From positions 372,001 through 436,000 of the forward strand of contig NZ_SJPY01000004.1 of NCBI RefSeq assembly GCF_007860185.1: a stretch of 64,000 nucleotides of DNA, written 5' to 3'. This DNA is from Novipirellula aureliae (GTDB taxonomy: Bacteria; Planctomycetota; Planctomycetia; Pirellulales; Pirellulaceae). The notes beneath the pieces are model-generated. The model did not search any database and was not told where the DNA came from. It worked only from the letters and a program-made list of their open reading frames with translations. Positions 52,554 through 61,592 of the stretch are shown here, piece after piece (within the stretch, counting starts at the first letter, position 1; every line of letters starts with the position of its first letter). The position numbers were made by a program, and so were the translations under genes.

Positions 52554-53134
52554 TGTTACGTGCTCCAGTGCTATCTCGTGTTTTAGTCATTCGACCTGGC
52601 GCGACCTCCTTTGACGACGAGCAACGAATCAAAGGTTCGCTCGACATGCCACTTAGTGATCAAGGCAGAGTCCAGGTCGATGCGATGGCGTCCGAATTGG
52701 CGGATGTCCCCGTGAAAACGATCTTCTCGGCTCCTTGTGAATCGGCGGTTGAGACCGCAGAACGATTAGCCAAAGGACGCGACATTCGCGTCAAAGTACT
52801 CGATGGCTTAAAGAACATTGACCATGGTTTGTGGCATGGCAAGCTGATCGAAGAGATGCGGCGGAACCAACCTCGCGTCTATCGAACGGGCCAGGAATGT
52901 CCCGACGATCTATGTCCGCCAGGCGGCGAGGCGATTCGTGACGCCCGAACCCGCGTCATGAAAACCGTCCGCAAAGTTGCTCGTAAGCATCACGACGAAA
53001 TCGTCGCCGTTGTCGCTCCTGAGCCAATGGCGTCGATTATCCGCAGCTCCCTCAGCGGTCAACCACTGCTCAATCTTTGGCATCTGCAAACCGATTCTGC
53101 GAACTGGGATCTGGTCGAAACCGAAATTGCCTAG
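52550..53134 (+). CDS. Histidine-phosphatase-like protein without the catalytic histidines
   Basis: A 194-residue protein of the phosphoglycerate-mutase/histidine-phosphatase fold. The phospho-acceptor motif that normally reads RHGET is RPGAT, so the catalytic histidine is proline. The second histidine (usual SHG near the C-terminus) lies in VVAPEPMASIIR and is also lost; the arginine in the SSPLxRAxxTAE loop is replaced in SAPCESAVETAE. Fold-shaping parts, RIKGSLDMPLSDQGRVQ and GLWHGKLIEEM, remain. It cannot work as a normal phosphatase. Its ATG overlaps the stop of rpe, so it is made with Rpe. The 3' end overlaps that of the convergent fucokinase gene by four bases. A planctomycete-wide regulator or binding protein is possible. 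Confidence 0.85.
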   Translation: MMLRAPVLSRVLVIRPGATSFDDEQRIKGSLDMPLSDQGRVQVDAMASELADVPVKTIFSAPCESAVETAERLAKGRDIRVKVLDGLKNIDHGLWHGKLIEEMRRNQPRVYRTGQECPDDLCPPGGEAIRDARTRVMKTVRKVARKHHDEIVAVVAPEPMASIIRSSLSGQPLLNLWHLQTDSANWDLVETEIA

Positions 53135-56094
53135 CTTCTTGTGACGCGGAGTCCTGTTGTCGAGATCGCCATGTCGACAAAACGGGCTCCTGCGTTTGGC
53201 GGGTCATTTTCTAAGTCGCGACGAATTCGCTCGGCGCTCTCCGCATCACGAGCGATCATGTAGAGAAAACCTCCTCCACCCGCTCCGGACAATTTCAGTG
53301 AGCTACACATTGACTCGACTCGCTCGACCAGCTGTGAAACCTCCGCTGGATTGGTCCCCTCGTCGAGTCGCTGATTCAATTCCCAGCTACGACGAATGGA
53401 ACGGTTGAAGACGCTCATGTCCGACCGCTGAGCGGCATCAAAACACTCCAAACTGTTCTCTCCAATCCGGTCCAGCACGCTCAAGCGGGCGGGGTCGTTG
53501 AGGAACATGCCTCGAACAATTTCACTAAGCACGTTATGAGCGACCCGCGTGATTCCGGTGTAGTACAGTAAACTTCGGGAGGTGAATTCTGGGGTGCGGA
53601 AGAAATCGGAGGGCAACCATCTAACGGCAGCCGCCTGGGACATGCCGGGCGTGGTTTGAATAAGTTTTGCTCCCGGCAGGATGCCCCCAAATTGGTCTTG
53701 CCAACCTCCGCCACTGCCAAGCATTTGCTCGACGGCGCTTACCCGAGCAACGATCTGGTGGGCGTCCCAGCCAAGACTACAAAGTTCGTTCAAGGCCCCG
53801 AGGACGGTTCCTGCCAATATGCTGCTGGTTCCCAGCCCCGACCCTTTCGGAATTGCGGCCAGCATCGACACGTCCAATCCACCGCCAAATCGCTCCAGTT
53901 GTCGCTGCAGCGATACGAACGCATCTCCATTGAAATGCGGGTGGAAACCAGCGAGCGCGACGGCTGCTTTGGCGACCGAAAACCCACTGCCAATTCCTCG
54001 GAAGCCGCCTACCTCTTCATAGCTTGTCAGCGTTTCCATGCTGCCTAAATCGATCGAACGAATGGTTATCTCTGGTTTTTCGCAGCGACGAGCAAACACT
54101 TGAACCGGCGGTTGGCCATTGAGGTCGAGCGCGATATTGACGACGCTCCCTCCATGCTCGAGGCAATATGGCGGTGTGTCGGTCCAACCACCAGCCAAGT
54201 CAACTCTGGCAGGACTACGTGCCCAGACGATTTGGTCTTCGGCAAGGCGGCACTCCGGAACGACTCGTTCGCTGTGATAGGGTTCGACGATCGACCTTTC
54301 AAGTAAACCAAAACAGGCCGCCTGTTCGGCTAACCATGCCTGGTCACCACGATTCCGCAAAACCTCGGATCGAAACATGCGATTATGAACGGCCAAAATC
54401 AGATCTTCACTCTCGTCCCAGTATTCGGGCACGGCAGCGTCCGAATTCGCGTAGGTCGATGCGACATGGGCAAGATCCAAATTGTAAAAGACACTTCGAT
54501 TCCCGTGAGATGCCATGATTGGCAGAATCGCTTCTCGCTTTGCGAGCCGTTCGGCGTAAACGCGATCGAGACGGGCATGATGCGCCAGTTCTCGGGCGGA
54601 CAGCTTTCTCGCTTTTTGCCAAACCGAGCGTTGTTTTGTCGGCTGGTCGCTCGAGTCGACATCAACCATCCATTGCACAAAATCCCCATCCAACGATTCG
54701 ATTTCGAAAACGGGAAATAACGCTGATTCCTGTAGATCGTCGTCGGCAGAAATCTCGGTCGCATCGAAATCAAGACCGCGATCCAAAAACCACTGCATCG
54801 CTGACCGCTCGAGCCAATGTGTATCAAGATGGGAGATTTTCCCGCGAAAGGCGTCGGAGAAACCGTAGACGCGAATGGCAACTTGAGTGTCCTCAATCGG
54901 CACGAAATCGAGGCAAATTCCCTCGGGTAGGTTTAAGCTCCATTCATTTTCTGGAACCCCTGTGAGCATGTGCCGACGCGATAAGCTCCAGCAGGCAGGA
55001 ACGTGACAGTTTTCAACCCAAAGCGACTCGTTTTGTTGCCGACGTAACGGCACGCCAAAATGGGCATCTTGAACAAATTGCCTAGGCTGCGCAAGTGAAG
55101 GAACAAGACCAAGCTCGGTATGATCTCGGACAATGGTCTGCAGATCGTACATCGAGTCGATCACATCCCCCGTCTTACCGAAATGGTAAAACTCGCCCTG
55201 CGACAGTGGTGCCACCGCCACCGACAATTCGGAGATCGTTTTGTCAAAGGCTTGTGGATTCTCCCCGAGGCGAAGTGCCCAGTGTCCGTACAGGTCACAA
55301 GGATGGGGATGCTCGGATCGATCGAATTTTGCTTCAGCCGCATCCCAGCCGCATTGCGTCATCAAACACTCGATGGCACGAGCGCTGAGTAGCCAAACGC
55401 CGACATCGATTAAAAACGCCGAATCTCGTGACCGATCTCGAATCTCATCAGGGTCCGGTTTCTGTAAAAAAGTCTGCAGTCGTTCGGGTTGGGCTTTCTC
55501 AACAAACATGACACCAAAGTTTGCGGCCATTTCAGGGTCGGCCCACATGCCAAGTAAGACCACGTCGGCATCCGGCAGGTTTGGAAGCGGACGAGTCGAG
55601 CGGAGCAGCACATCACCACTGGCGATCAACAAGCGAGCCTTACTGCCAGCTTGCTCAAAAACGGACCGTAGAAACGGTTCGTTGAAATCGAGCAACGTTT
55701 GCCCTAGACGCTGGCCGCGCGACCAGCGTAGCGTTGGAATCGGAATAAAGAGCTTTCCCGCGGCCGCATAAGCGGGAAGCCGCCGACTTTCACCGCCACC
55801 GTGAATCATGATCTGACGATGATCGGCAACCCACTGTGAAAGGGAGTCGGAATCGCTGTGCAGCCACGCCTGGTGAAGCACGTGAGCGGTACCACCGCCG
55901 GAGCCTAATTGAGTTTCAGCGGGGTCCGATGTCGAAAAACTGCGTCGTGCTACGTCAGGATGACAGATTTCAAGTTGGCTCACCATCTGAGGCGGCAACG
56001 AGAGGAGTAATTTGGGATCGAGTGACATTGCCGCGTTTGTCGGAAAGGATGAAGAAGAGGCGTTGGTTCCGCCATTTGGCGAGCGGCTGACCAT
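53131..56094 (-). CDS. fkp: Bifunctional fucokinase/GDP-fucose pyrophosphorylase (Fkp type)
   Basis: A 987-residue two-domain protein. The N-terminal half is a nucleotidyltransferase: QLGSGGGTAHVLHQAW and the substrate loop HGGGESRRLPAYAAAGK (98-113), with a later left-handed beta-helix. The C-terminal part is a GHMP kinase: LAGGWTDTPPYCLEHGGS at 633-650 and the ATP loop PKGSGLGTSSILAG around 740-753. Such fusions phosphorylate L-fucose and then transfer the phosphate to GTP, giving GDP-fucose for surface glycans by the salvage route. The length is close to the Bacteroides Fkp of about 950 residues. No transporter or fucosyltransferase lies beside it. Confidence 0.88.
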   Translation of the reverse strand: MVSRSPNGGTNASSSSFPTNAAMSLDPKLLLSLPPQMVSQLEICHPDVARRSFSTSDPAETQLGSGGGTAHVLHQAWLHSDSDSLSQWVADHRQIMIHGGGESRRLPAYAAAGKLFIPIPTLRWSRGQRLGQTLLDFNEPFLRSVFEQAGSKARLLIASGDVLLRSTRPLPNLPDADVVLLGMWADPEMAANFGVMFVEKAQPERLQTFLQKPDPDEIRDRSRDSAFLIDVGVWLLSARAIECLMTQCGWDAAEAKFDRSEHPHPCDLYGHWALRLGENPQAFDKTISELSVAVAPLSQGEFYHFGKTGDVIDSMYDLQTIVRDHTELGLVPSLAQPRQFVQDAHFGVPLRRQQNESLWVENCHVPACWSLSRRHMLTGVPENEWSLNLPEGICLDFVPIEDTQVAIRVYGFSDAFRGKISHLDTHWLERSAMQWFLDRGLDFDATEISADDDLQESALFPVFEIESLDGDFVQWMVDVDSSDQPTKQRSVWQKARKLSARELAHHARLDRVYAERLAKREAILPIMASHGNRSVFYNLDLAHVASTYANSDAAVPEYWDESEDLILAVHNRMFRSEVLRNRGDQAWLAEQAACFGLLERSIVEPYHSERVVPECRLAEDQIVWARSPARVDLAGGWTDTPPYCLEHGGSVVNIALDLNGQPPVQVFARRCEKPEITIRSIDLGSMETLTSYEEVGGFRGIGSGFSVAKAAVALAGFHPHFNGDAFVSLQRQLERFGGGLDVSMLAAIPKGSGLGTSSILAGTVLGALNELCSLGWDAHQIVARVSAVEQMLGSGGGWQDQFGGILPGAKLIQTTPGMSQAAAVRWLPSDFFRTPEFTSRSLLYYTGITRVAHNVLSEIVRGMFLNDPARLSVLDRIGENSLECFDAAQRSDMSVFNRSIRRSWELNQRLDEGTNPAEVSQLVERVESMCSSLKLSGAGGGGFLYMIARDAESAERIRRDLENDPPNAGARFVDMAISTTGLRVTRS

Positions 56095-56107
56095 CGGCTG
56101 CCGGAGG

Positions 56108-56125
56108 GGATCTTGTTAAAGATCC
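56108..56125. repeat. Single GGATC hairpin copy of the 3.1-kb array
   Basis: The 18 bases GGATCTTGTTAAAGATCC reappear here, followed by ACTAC. On the other strand this gives GTAGT before the stem, as in the array at 3101-3260, but with the loop inverted (TTAA order changed). It lies just upstream of the fucokinase start and could affect its promoter. Confidence 0.8.
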
Positions 56126-56251
56126 ACTACCTAAAACAGCTTCGAGATTACCGACCGCTCGACTAATATACTCGCTGAAGAGGACGACTGCAGGCTCTGG
56201 ACCGGCGGTGTGCCAATTTAATCGGTTACGAGGCGAAGAGATGGCTTCTAA

Positions 56252-56369
56252 CGGCCTGCTGATTTAATCGGTTGGACTCGAATTATTGTTTAACGCCAAG
56301 CCATAGGCGACCGCTTATGGAAAAGCTGACGCCTTCGGCTAAGCGTTAAACGATTAAATCAGCAGGCCG
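56252..56369. repeat. 117-bp palindromic element, third copy
   Basis: This copy has perfect 19-bp ends, CGGCCTGCTGATTTAATCG and CGATTAAATCAGCAGGCCG, enclosing GTTTAACGCCAAGCC, a GGCGACCGCTT loop and GGCTAAGCGTTAAAC. It is very similar to the pair at 26837-27112. It lies directly against the truncated sulfatase-like frame, reading in from 56370. Confidence 0.9.
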
Positions 56370-56508
56370 CTAGCCACCGGTCGCCGGCCCCCAGACCATC
56401 GCAAAAGAGTAGACCACATTGGGCTTGCTAGCCTGGCCGATCGCCGGCGAAGCCCAAACCGATACCGCGACGACACCAACAAGAAAAGAGAGCGTGAAGA
56501 ACTTACAT
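56370..56508 (-). pseudogene. Truncated remnant of a sulfatase gene (signal peptide and first motif)
   Basis: Read on the minus strand, about 45 codons give KFFTLSFLVGVVAVSVWASP, then AIGQASKPNVVY: a signal peptide followed by the KPNVVxxxxDD-type start of formylglycine sulfatases, with SFAMVWG where IFADDxG would stand. The start codon is broken: ATG at 56508 is followed by an extra T before AAG TTC TTC, so it is out of frame with the signal peptide. At the other end the frame runs straight into the palindromic element at 56369. The remaining 450 or so residues of a sulfatase are missing. The call rests on one short motif plus the signal sequence. Confidence 0.6.
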
Positions 56509-57458
56509 GGAGATTCCGATCGATGTGTCGGCCTCTGGCCTGAAAACGTGTCGGCCTCTGGCCTGAAAACAATGCGACGTCGGTCGAGAAGTGATGTTCG
56601 ATCTGTCTCGATGCTTGCTCCGAGGCATCGAGGGAGTCGAGCAAGAGTGGCAATGGGTATCGCGACTGCCATGCCCCCAAAAAAACTTCCGCAACTTCCC
56701 TTTCACCCACAAATTCTCCTGAAGAGCCTCGGAAAAAAGGGGGCCCCGATTCCCGCCCCAGATGGGAGTGACGGAGGCAGCGCGATCCAATGTCCGGAGA
56801 CTTCGGCCACGCAAACGCTACGTTCGAATCTGGATAAGCCGCCGCCGTCTGCAACCAACAATCAGACTGCCTGTCCCCCCCTACCCTCCTGTCTTCGCTT
56901 CGGATCAAGCATTCGGCATTTTTTCCAGATTCCGACAAGTTTTCCACTCTTCGCAGCTTTTGCTATCAAAATTCACTAACTCTTCATCTTGTAACGAGTT
57001 ACGGCGATCGGGCATGGCATGCCAATAGATGCCGGGTGCCCCCCTAAACGTTGTAAGTTATGGCAAATCAATGACTTAGTTAGCCTCAATAAATTCGGTT
57101 TGACTTTGTAGAGCGAATCTCTAAGATTCCTCGTGTTGCCCACATTTAGTGTGTTCGATGGCATTTCGACACTACGGGTAGTGAAAGCATTGGCGGTTAG
57201 GCTTCTTTTGGCGTTTTGAACACTTGATCGGATTTTTCCGAATTTTGCGTGCACACGTCCCCAAGCATTCGCGGTGTCGCCACTACTGATCATGACTACC
57301 GGTCGAAATCAACTGATCGAATCTACTGATCGTCGACATGCAACCGCCCCTATTTTTTTTCGAAAAGGTCTGATTCAGGTGCTTCGCGAGGAACGCGAAT
57401 AACCACTTTGGCACCCCAATCACGGCCCACGGACGAACCCCTTAGGAGTCTTAAAGGT
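56509..57458. other. Intergenic region upstream of nrdJ, about 950 bp
   Basis: No gene is supported. A 23-bp segment, GTGTCGGCCTCTGGCC plus TGAAAAC, occurs twice in tandem at about 56525-56571. Long open frames on both strands here are Arg/Ser/Pro-rich without motif and look accidental. I searched by eye for a cobalamin riboswitch or NrdR boxes ahead of the B12-dependent reductase and saw none. The promoter of nrdJ must lie at the right end. Confidence 0.45.
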
Positions 57459-60400
57459 ATGGCTACGGTACTTTCTGCACAAACTCAAGAAAACGCATCT
57501 CTTGAGAACGATCCAGCGATCCAACGCGTCAACGAGCAGCATGGAGTCGATTACGCCAAGTCGCAATTTGGTACGAAGCTGCGTAAGTCCCGCACGAGTG
57601 ATGGACTAAAGATTGATACGGTCTTTTGTCCGGACAACGGCGAAACGCCCTTTGCCACGACGACTTGGGATACCCGTAGTGCGTCGATCAAAGATGAGAT
57701 GGGCAAGGCGTTGTTCGAACAGAATAGCGTCGAGGTGCCATCGAATTGGACTCAATTGGCAACCAACGTGGTTGTATCGAAGTACTTTTACGGCGATCCG
57801 CACAATGCAGGCGAGCGAGAACGGAGTGTTCGCCAACTGATTCATCGGGTAACCCGTACGATTACCGACTGGGGCTTGGCCGATGGATACTTTGATTCCC
57901 CCGCGGATGGCGATCGTTTCTATCGCGACTTGACTTGGTTGTGTCTTCATCAACATGGTGCCTTCAACAGTCCTGTTTGGTTCAACGTTGGGCTGCATGC
58001 TCAGTACGGCGTCATTGGCGATAAGTGCAATTGGCACTGGGATGCAGAAACACAAGACACCGCTCAGCCGGACAACCCCTACGAATACCCACAAGGCTCG
58101 GCGTGCTTCATCCAATCGGTCGCCGACAACATGGAAGACATCATGCGTTTGGCATGTAGCGAAGCGATGTTGTTCAAATTTGGTTCCGGTACGGGAACGG
58201 ACCTGTCGACGATCCGCTCGCAACGAGAGAAATTATCGGGTGGTGGAACTCCGTCGGGTCCCTTGTCGTTCATGCGGGTCTACGACTCGATCGCTGGGGT
58301 CGTCAAAAGTGGCGGCAAAACCCGACGCGCTGCGAAGATGCAATCGTTAAAAGTTTGGCATCCCGATGTATTGGAGTTTATCGAGTGCAAATGGAACGAA
58401 GAGAAGAAGGCGCACGCGTTGATTCGCCAAGGCTACGAGTCGAACTTTAACGGTGAAGCATACAGCAGTGTTTGTTTCCAGAATGCGAATCTTTCGGTTC
58501 GCGTGACGGACGATTTCATGGAAACGGTTCGTGACAACAAGTCGTTCCAAACCCGCTGGGTTGACGAGAAGACTGCCGGCGAAGCCCCCCAGTACGATGC
58601 TCGCGAATTGCTCAACAAGATGGCTGAGTGTGCCTGGCATTGCGGCGATCCCGGCGTTCAGTACGACACGACGATCAACAAATGGCATACCTGCCCTAAC
58701 AGTGGCGAGATCAATGCGAGTAATCCTTGCAGCGAATACATGTTCCTCGACGATACCGCTTGCAACTTGGCATCGATCAACCTGATGAAGTTCGTCGGTC
58801 GGGACGGCAGTTTTGATGTGGAAAGATTCCGAGCGGCATCACGATTGTTCTTCATCGCCCAAGAGATTCTCGTTGACCACGCGTCGTATCCAACCGAGCC
58901 GATTGCTCGCAACAGCCACGCGTTTCGCCCGCTGGGGCTCGGTTATTCGAATTTGGGCAGCGTCATCATGACCGCTGGCTTGGCATACGATTCGGATGCG
59001 GCGAGAGGTTTGTGTGGTTCGCTGACTGCGCTGCTTCATGGCGAAGCGAATCGCACGAGTGCCGAGCTGGCTGGCGCCGTCGGCCCATTCGATGGCTATG
59101 CCGAGAACGAGGCTCCGATGCTGGGTGTGATGCAAATGCACCGAGATGCATGTGACGAGATCAACGACGATGGCCCTGCCGAGCTGAAACAGGCTGCCAC
59201 GCAGTTGTGGGAGGAAGTACTGAAAATCGGTGACAAGTACGGTTTCCGAAATGCTCAAGCGACCGTTCTTGCTCCGACCGGAACGATTAGTTTCATGATG
59301 GATTGCGACACAACCGGCATCGAGCCAGACATCGCGCTTGTGAAATACAAGCAGCTTGCGGGTGGCGGTATGCTGAAAATCGTCAATCGCACCGTTCGCT
59401 TGGGGCTCGAAAACCTCGGTTACTCGGAAAGCCAAGTTGAAGGTATTTTGGCGTACATTGATGAGCACGATACGATCGAAGGGGCTCCCGATTTGGATCC
59501 AGAGCACCTGAAAGTATTTGATTGTGCGTTCAAACCTGCCAACGGTGTTCGTAGTATTGCTTGGCAAGCACACGTAGCCATGATGGCCGCCGCACAACCG
59601 TTCCTGTCGGGGGCGATCAGCAAGACGGTCAACATGCCGAATGATGTCACGCCGAAAGATATTGCCGACGCCTATTATTGGGGCTGGGAACTCGGACTCA
59701 AAGCGATTGCGATTTATCGGGATGGTAGCAAGCAGTCACAGCCACTTAATACAAAGCAAGACGAGAAGGCGGACGCAAAGGGCGAAACCGTGAAGATCAA
59801 GACGGTCGAACGCGTCGTTTACCGTCCCGCGCGTGAACGTCTGCCTGATACACGCCAAAGTTTGACTCATAAGTTCAGCATCTCCGGGCACGAAGGCTAT
59901 TTGTGTGTGGGACTTTACCCAGACGGACGTCCGGGTGAAATCTTCATCACGATGGCGAAGGAAGGGTCGACGATCGGCGGGATCATGGACAGCTTTGGAA
60001 CCGCGTTGTCGATCGCTCTTCAATACGGTGTGCCTCTCGAAGTTCTTGTGAACAAGTTTAGCCATACGCGCTTCGAGCCGATGGGAATGACCTCGAACAA
60101 GGACATTCGAATTGCCAAGAGCGTGGTGGATTATATTGCCCGCTGGCTCGGGTTGACCTTCATGAGTGGTCACGGTGATTATTCGCCTTCAGCGGCGAAG
60201 GCTGAAAAAACCAACGATGGAAACGGCCCCACCACTGCAGCAACCAATCGAGCGATCGAAGAACTCCGCGAAGATGCCGGAGCAGCCGTCGCGATTGCTG
60301 AACGAGCAACGTTTCTAGCGAGTTTGCCAGATTCACATTCAGGCAACGGGCAACCAGGTAGCAACGGGCAACCAGGTAGCAACGGGCATTCGGGTAGCAA

Positions 60401-60608
60401 CGGGCAACCAGGAAGCAACGGGCATTCGGGTGGGGACAGCGAGCAGGAGTCAAGGAGCGTTTTTGATCCGTCCGTCACTTCACAGACCGAGCAGTTCGCC
60501 CGCTTCCAAATGGATGCTCCATCGTGTGACAACTGCGGCTCAATCACCGTACGCAACGGCAATTGTTATCTGTGCCACAACTGTGGCAACAGTATGGGCT
60601 GCAGTTAA
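57459..60608 (+). CDS. nrdJ: Adenosylcobalamin-dependent ribonucleotide reductase (class II)
   Basis: A 1049-residue class II reductase that makes deoxyribonucleotides with adenosylcobalamin as radical generator. Family stretches include GAFNSPVWFNVGLHAQYG, FKFGSGTGTDLSTIRS, NPCSEYMFLDDTACNLASIN with redox cysteines, and TVLAPTGTISFMMDCDTTG. After the catalytic core comes a TSCPEC-like redox tail: near the end, CDNCGSITVRNGNCYLCHNC contains four cysteines in CxxC pairs. Between core and tail lies a Gly/Ser/Asn-rich linker with short repeats (SNGQPG/SNGHSG). ATG 57459 with a TAGGAG upstream is the likely start; the TTG at 57408 adds 17 doubtful residues. The 3' end is followed by a MITE copy. 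Confidence 0.95.
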   Translation: MATVLSAQTQENASLENDPAIQRVNEQHGVDYAKSQFGTKLRKSRTSDGLKIDTVFCPDNGETPFATTTWDTRSASIKDEMGKALFEQNSVEVPSNWTQLATNVVVSKYFYGDPHNAGERERSVRQLIHRVTRTITDWGLADGYFDSPADGDRFYRDLTWLCLHQHGAFNSPVWFNVGLHAQYGVIGDKCNWHWDAETQDTAQPDNPYEYPQGSACFIQSVADNMEDIMRLACSEAMLFKFGSGTGTDLSTIRSQREKLSGGGTPSGPLSFMRVYDSIAGVVKSGGKTRRAAKMQSLKVWHPDVLEFIECKWNEEKKAHALIRQGYESNFNGEAYSSVCFQNANLSVRVTDDFMETVRDNKSFQTRWVDEKTAGEAPQYDARELLNKMAECAWHCGDPGVQYDTTINKWHTCPNSGEINASNPCSEYMFLDDTACNLASINLMKFVGRDGSFDVERFRAASRLFFIAQEILVDHASYPTEPIARNSHAFRPLGLGYSNLGSVIMTAGLAYDSDAARGLCGSLTALLHGEANRTSAELAGAVGPFDGYAENEAPMLGVMQMHRDACDEINDDGPAELKQAATQLWEEVLKIGDKYGFRNAQATVLAPTGTISFMMDCDTTGIEPDIALVKYKQLAGGGMLKIVNRTVRLGLENLGYSESQVEGILAYIDEHDTIEGAPDLDPEHLKVFDCAFKPANGVRSIAWQAHVAMMAAAQPFLSGAISKTVNMPNDVTPKDIADAYYWGWELGLKAIAIYRDGSKQSQPLNTKQDEKADAKGETVKIKTVERVVYRPARERLPDTRQSLTHKFSISGHEGYLCVGLYPDGRPGEIFITMAKEGSTIGGIMDSFGTALSIALQYGVPLEVLVNKFSHTRFEPMGMTSNKDIRIAKSVVDYIARWLGLTFMSGHGDYSPSAAKAEKTNDGNGPTTAATNRAIEELREDAGAAVAIAERATFLASLPDSHSGNGQPGSNGQPGSNGHSGSNGQPGSNGHSGGDSEQESRSVFDPSVTSQTEQFARFQMDAPSCDNCGSITVRNGNCYLCHNCGNSMGCS

Positions 60609-60970
60609 CCGTTTGGTGTTTATCGAATCACGTAAATCAGGAAGCCACCGATTCGTCGGTGGCTTCTGGGTTCGCGTTTTGTCACAACGAAGAAGTTTTG
60701 TCACAACGAAGAATGAGGGTAAGAATCTGTCGTGGCGGTGGCTTCCAGCCGTAGCCTACCGCAGCAAGGTGCCCCCCAGCCACGATATTGCAAGCCTAAT
60801 ATCAAGCGGTGATATAGCACGAGGTTGGCCAGGCACGATTGGACTCGCGTTCCAGCCTGTATTTATCACGAATCCCATGCCTCATCGATAACGAAGCTTA
60901 ACGATTTTCCCAAAACGTTTCCGGTAAGTTTTCGAAGCGACCTGAAACGTATTTACCCATCCCAAAATCT
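60609..60970. other. Intergenic region with MITE-like copy E
   Basis: Most of the 362 bp is taken up by the repeat at 60677-60816. The rest has no gene. A TTTTGTCACAACGAAGAA segment is directly duplicated at the left end of the repeat. Confidence 0.6.
60677..60816 (+). repeat. MITE-like element, copy E
   Basis: Starts with two copies of TTTTGTCACAACGAAGAA (60677 and 60696), keeps AGGGTAAGAATC, GTGGCGGTGGCTTCCAGCCG and CCCCAGCCACGATATTGC, and ends AATATCAAGCGGTGATATAG, where the terminal GTGACAAA has changed. It lies between nrdJ and moaC. Confidence 0.8.
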
Positions 60971-61450
60971 ATGTCGCATTTTGATTCCTCCGGTCAGGCA
61001 CACATGGTCGACGTATCGGCCAAATCAGTTACAGTCCGCGAAGCCGTGGCATCGGCGGAAGTGGTCATGTCGCCTTCAACGGCAGCATTTATTCGCGAAG
61101 GCACGACTGCCAAAGGGGACGTGCTTGGGATCGCCCGGATCGCTGCCATCAACGCTGTCAAGTTGACCTCCCAATTGATTCCGCTTTGTCATGCAATACC
61201 GATCGAAGCGGTATCGGTCGAATTTAATTGGAAGCAAACGCACGCGTCAGAGAACCGTGACGTGTTGCAATGCCTTGTCACCGTCCGTACGTCCGCCAAG
61301 ACGGGGGTGGAAATGGAAGCGATGACCGGTTCGTCGATCGCCGCCTTGACCATCTACGACATGACAAAATCACTCGAAAAATCGATCGCAATTGGGCCTG
61401 TTGTTTTGGAGCGAAAATCGGGCGGCAAGTCAGGCGATTTTTCCCGATAG
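60971..61450 (+). CDS. moaC: Cyclic pyranopterin monophosphate synthase MoaC
   Basis: A 159-residue enzyme that, after MoaA, forms cyclic pyranopterin monophosphate, the first stable intermediate of molybdenum cofactor synthesis. Conserved parts are AHMVDVSAKSVTVREAVA, GVLGIARIAAINAVKLTSQL in variant form, IPLCHAIPIEAVSVEF, and the active-site stretch VEMEAMTGSSIAALTIYDM. Length fits the family. ATG 60971 is 10 residues before the conserved start. No other moa gene is nearby, though a MOSC protein lies at 48159. Confidence 0.95.
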   Translation: MSHFDSSGQAHMVDVSAKSVTVREAVASAEVVMSPSTAAFIREGTTAKGDVLGIARIAAINAVKLTSQLIPLCHAIPIEAVSVEFNWKQTHASENRDVLQCLVTVRTSAKTGVEMEAMTGSSIAALTIYDMTKSLEKSIAIGPVVLERKSGGKSGDFSR

Positions 61451-61592
61451 TCATTGGTGGTTCGCTGGTCTGAAACAAATAGGTGTGCCGCTTGCCTAAA
61501 AGCGTTACAATCGCTACGACCGACAAGCTCCCTCGCTTTCTGCAACGAAACAATTGGATCTTTCTCACACTTCTTCCAATGTGGGATAAACT

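Noticed and set aside
56354-56979. 186-aa (plus) and 197-aa (minus) frames before nrdJ
   Set aside because: They contradict each other, are Arg/Ser-rich, cross the palindromic element or the tandem 23-bp duplication, and the better explanation is a sulfatase remnant plus noncoding DNA.
57041-57458. Cobalamin riboswitch upstream of nrdJ
   Set aside because: I could not find the conserved B12-box core or a long structured leader by eye; a covariance-model scan would decide.
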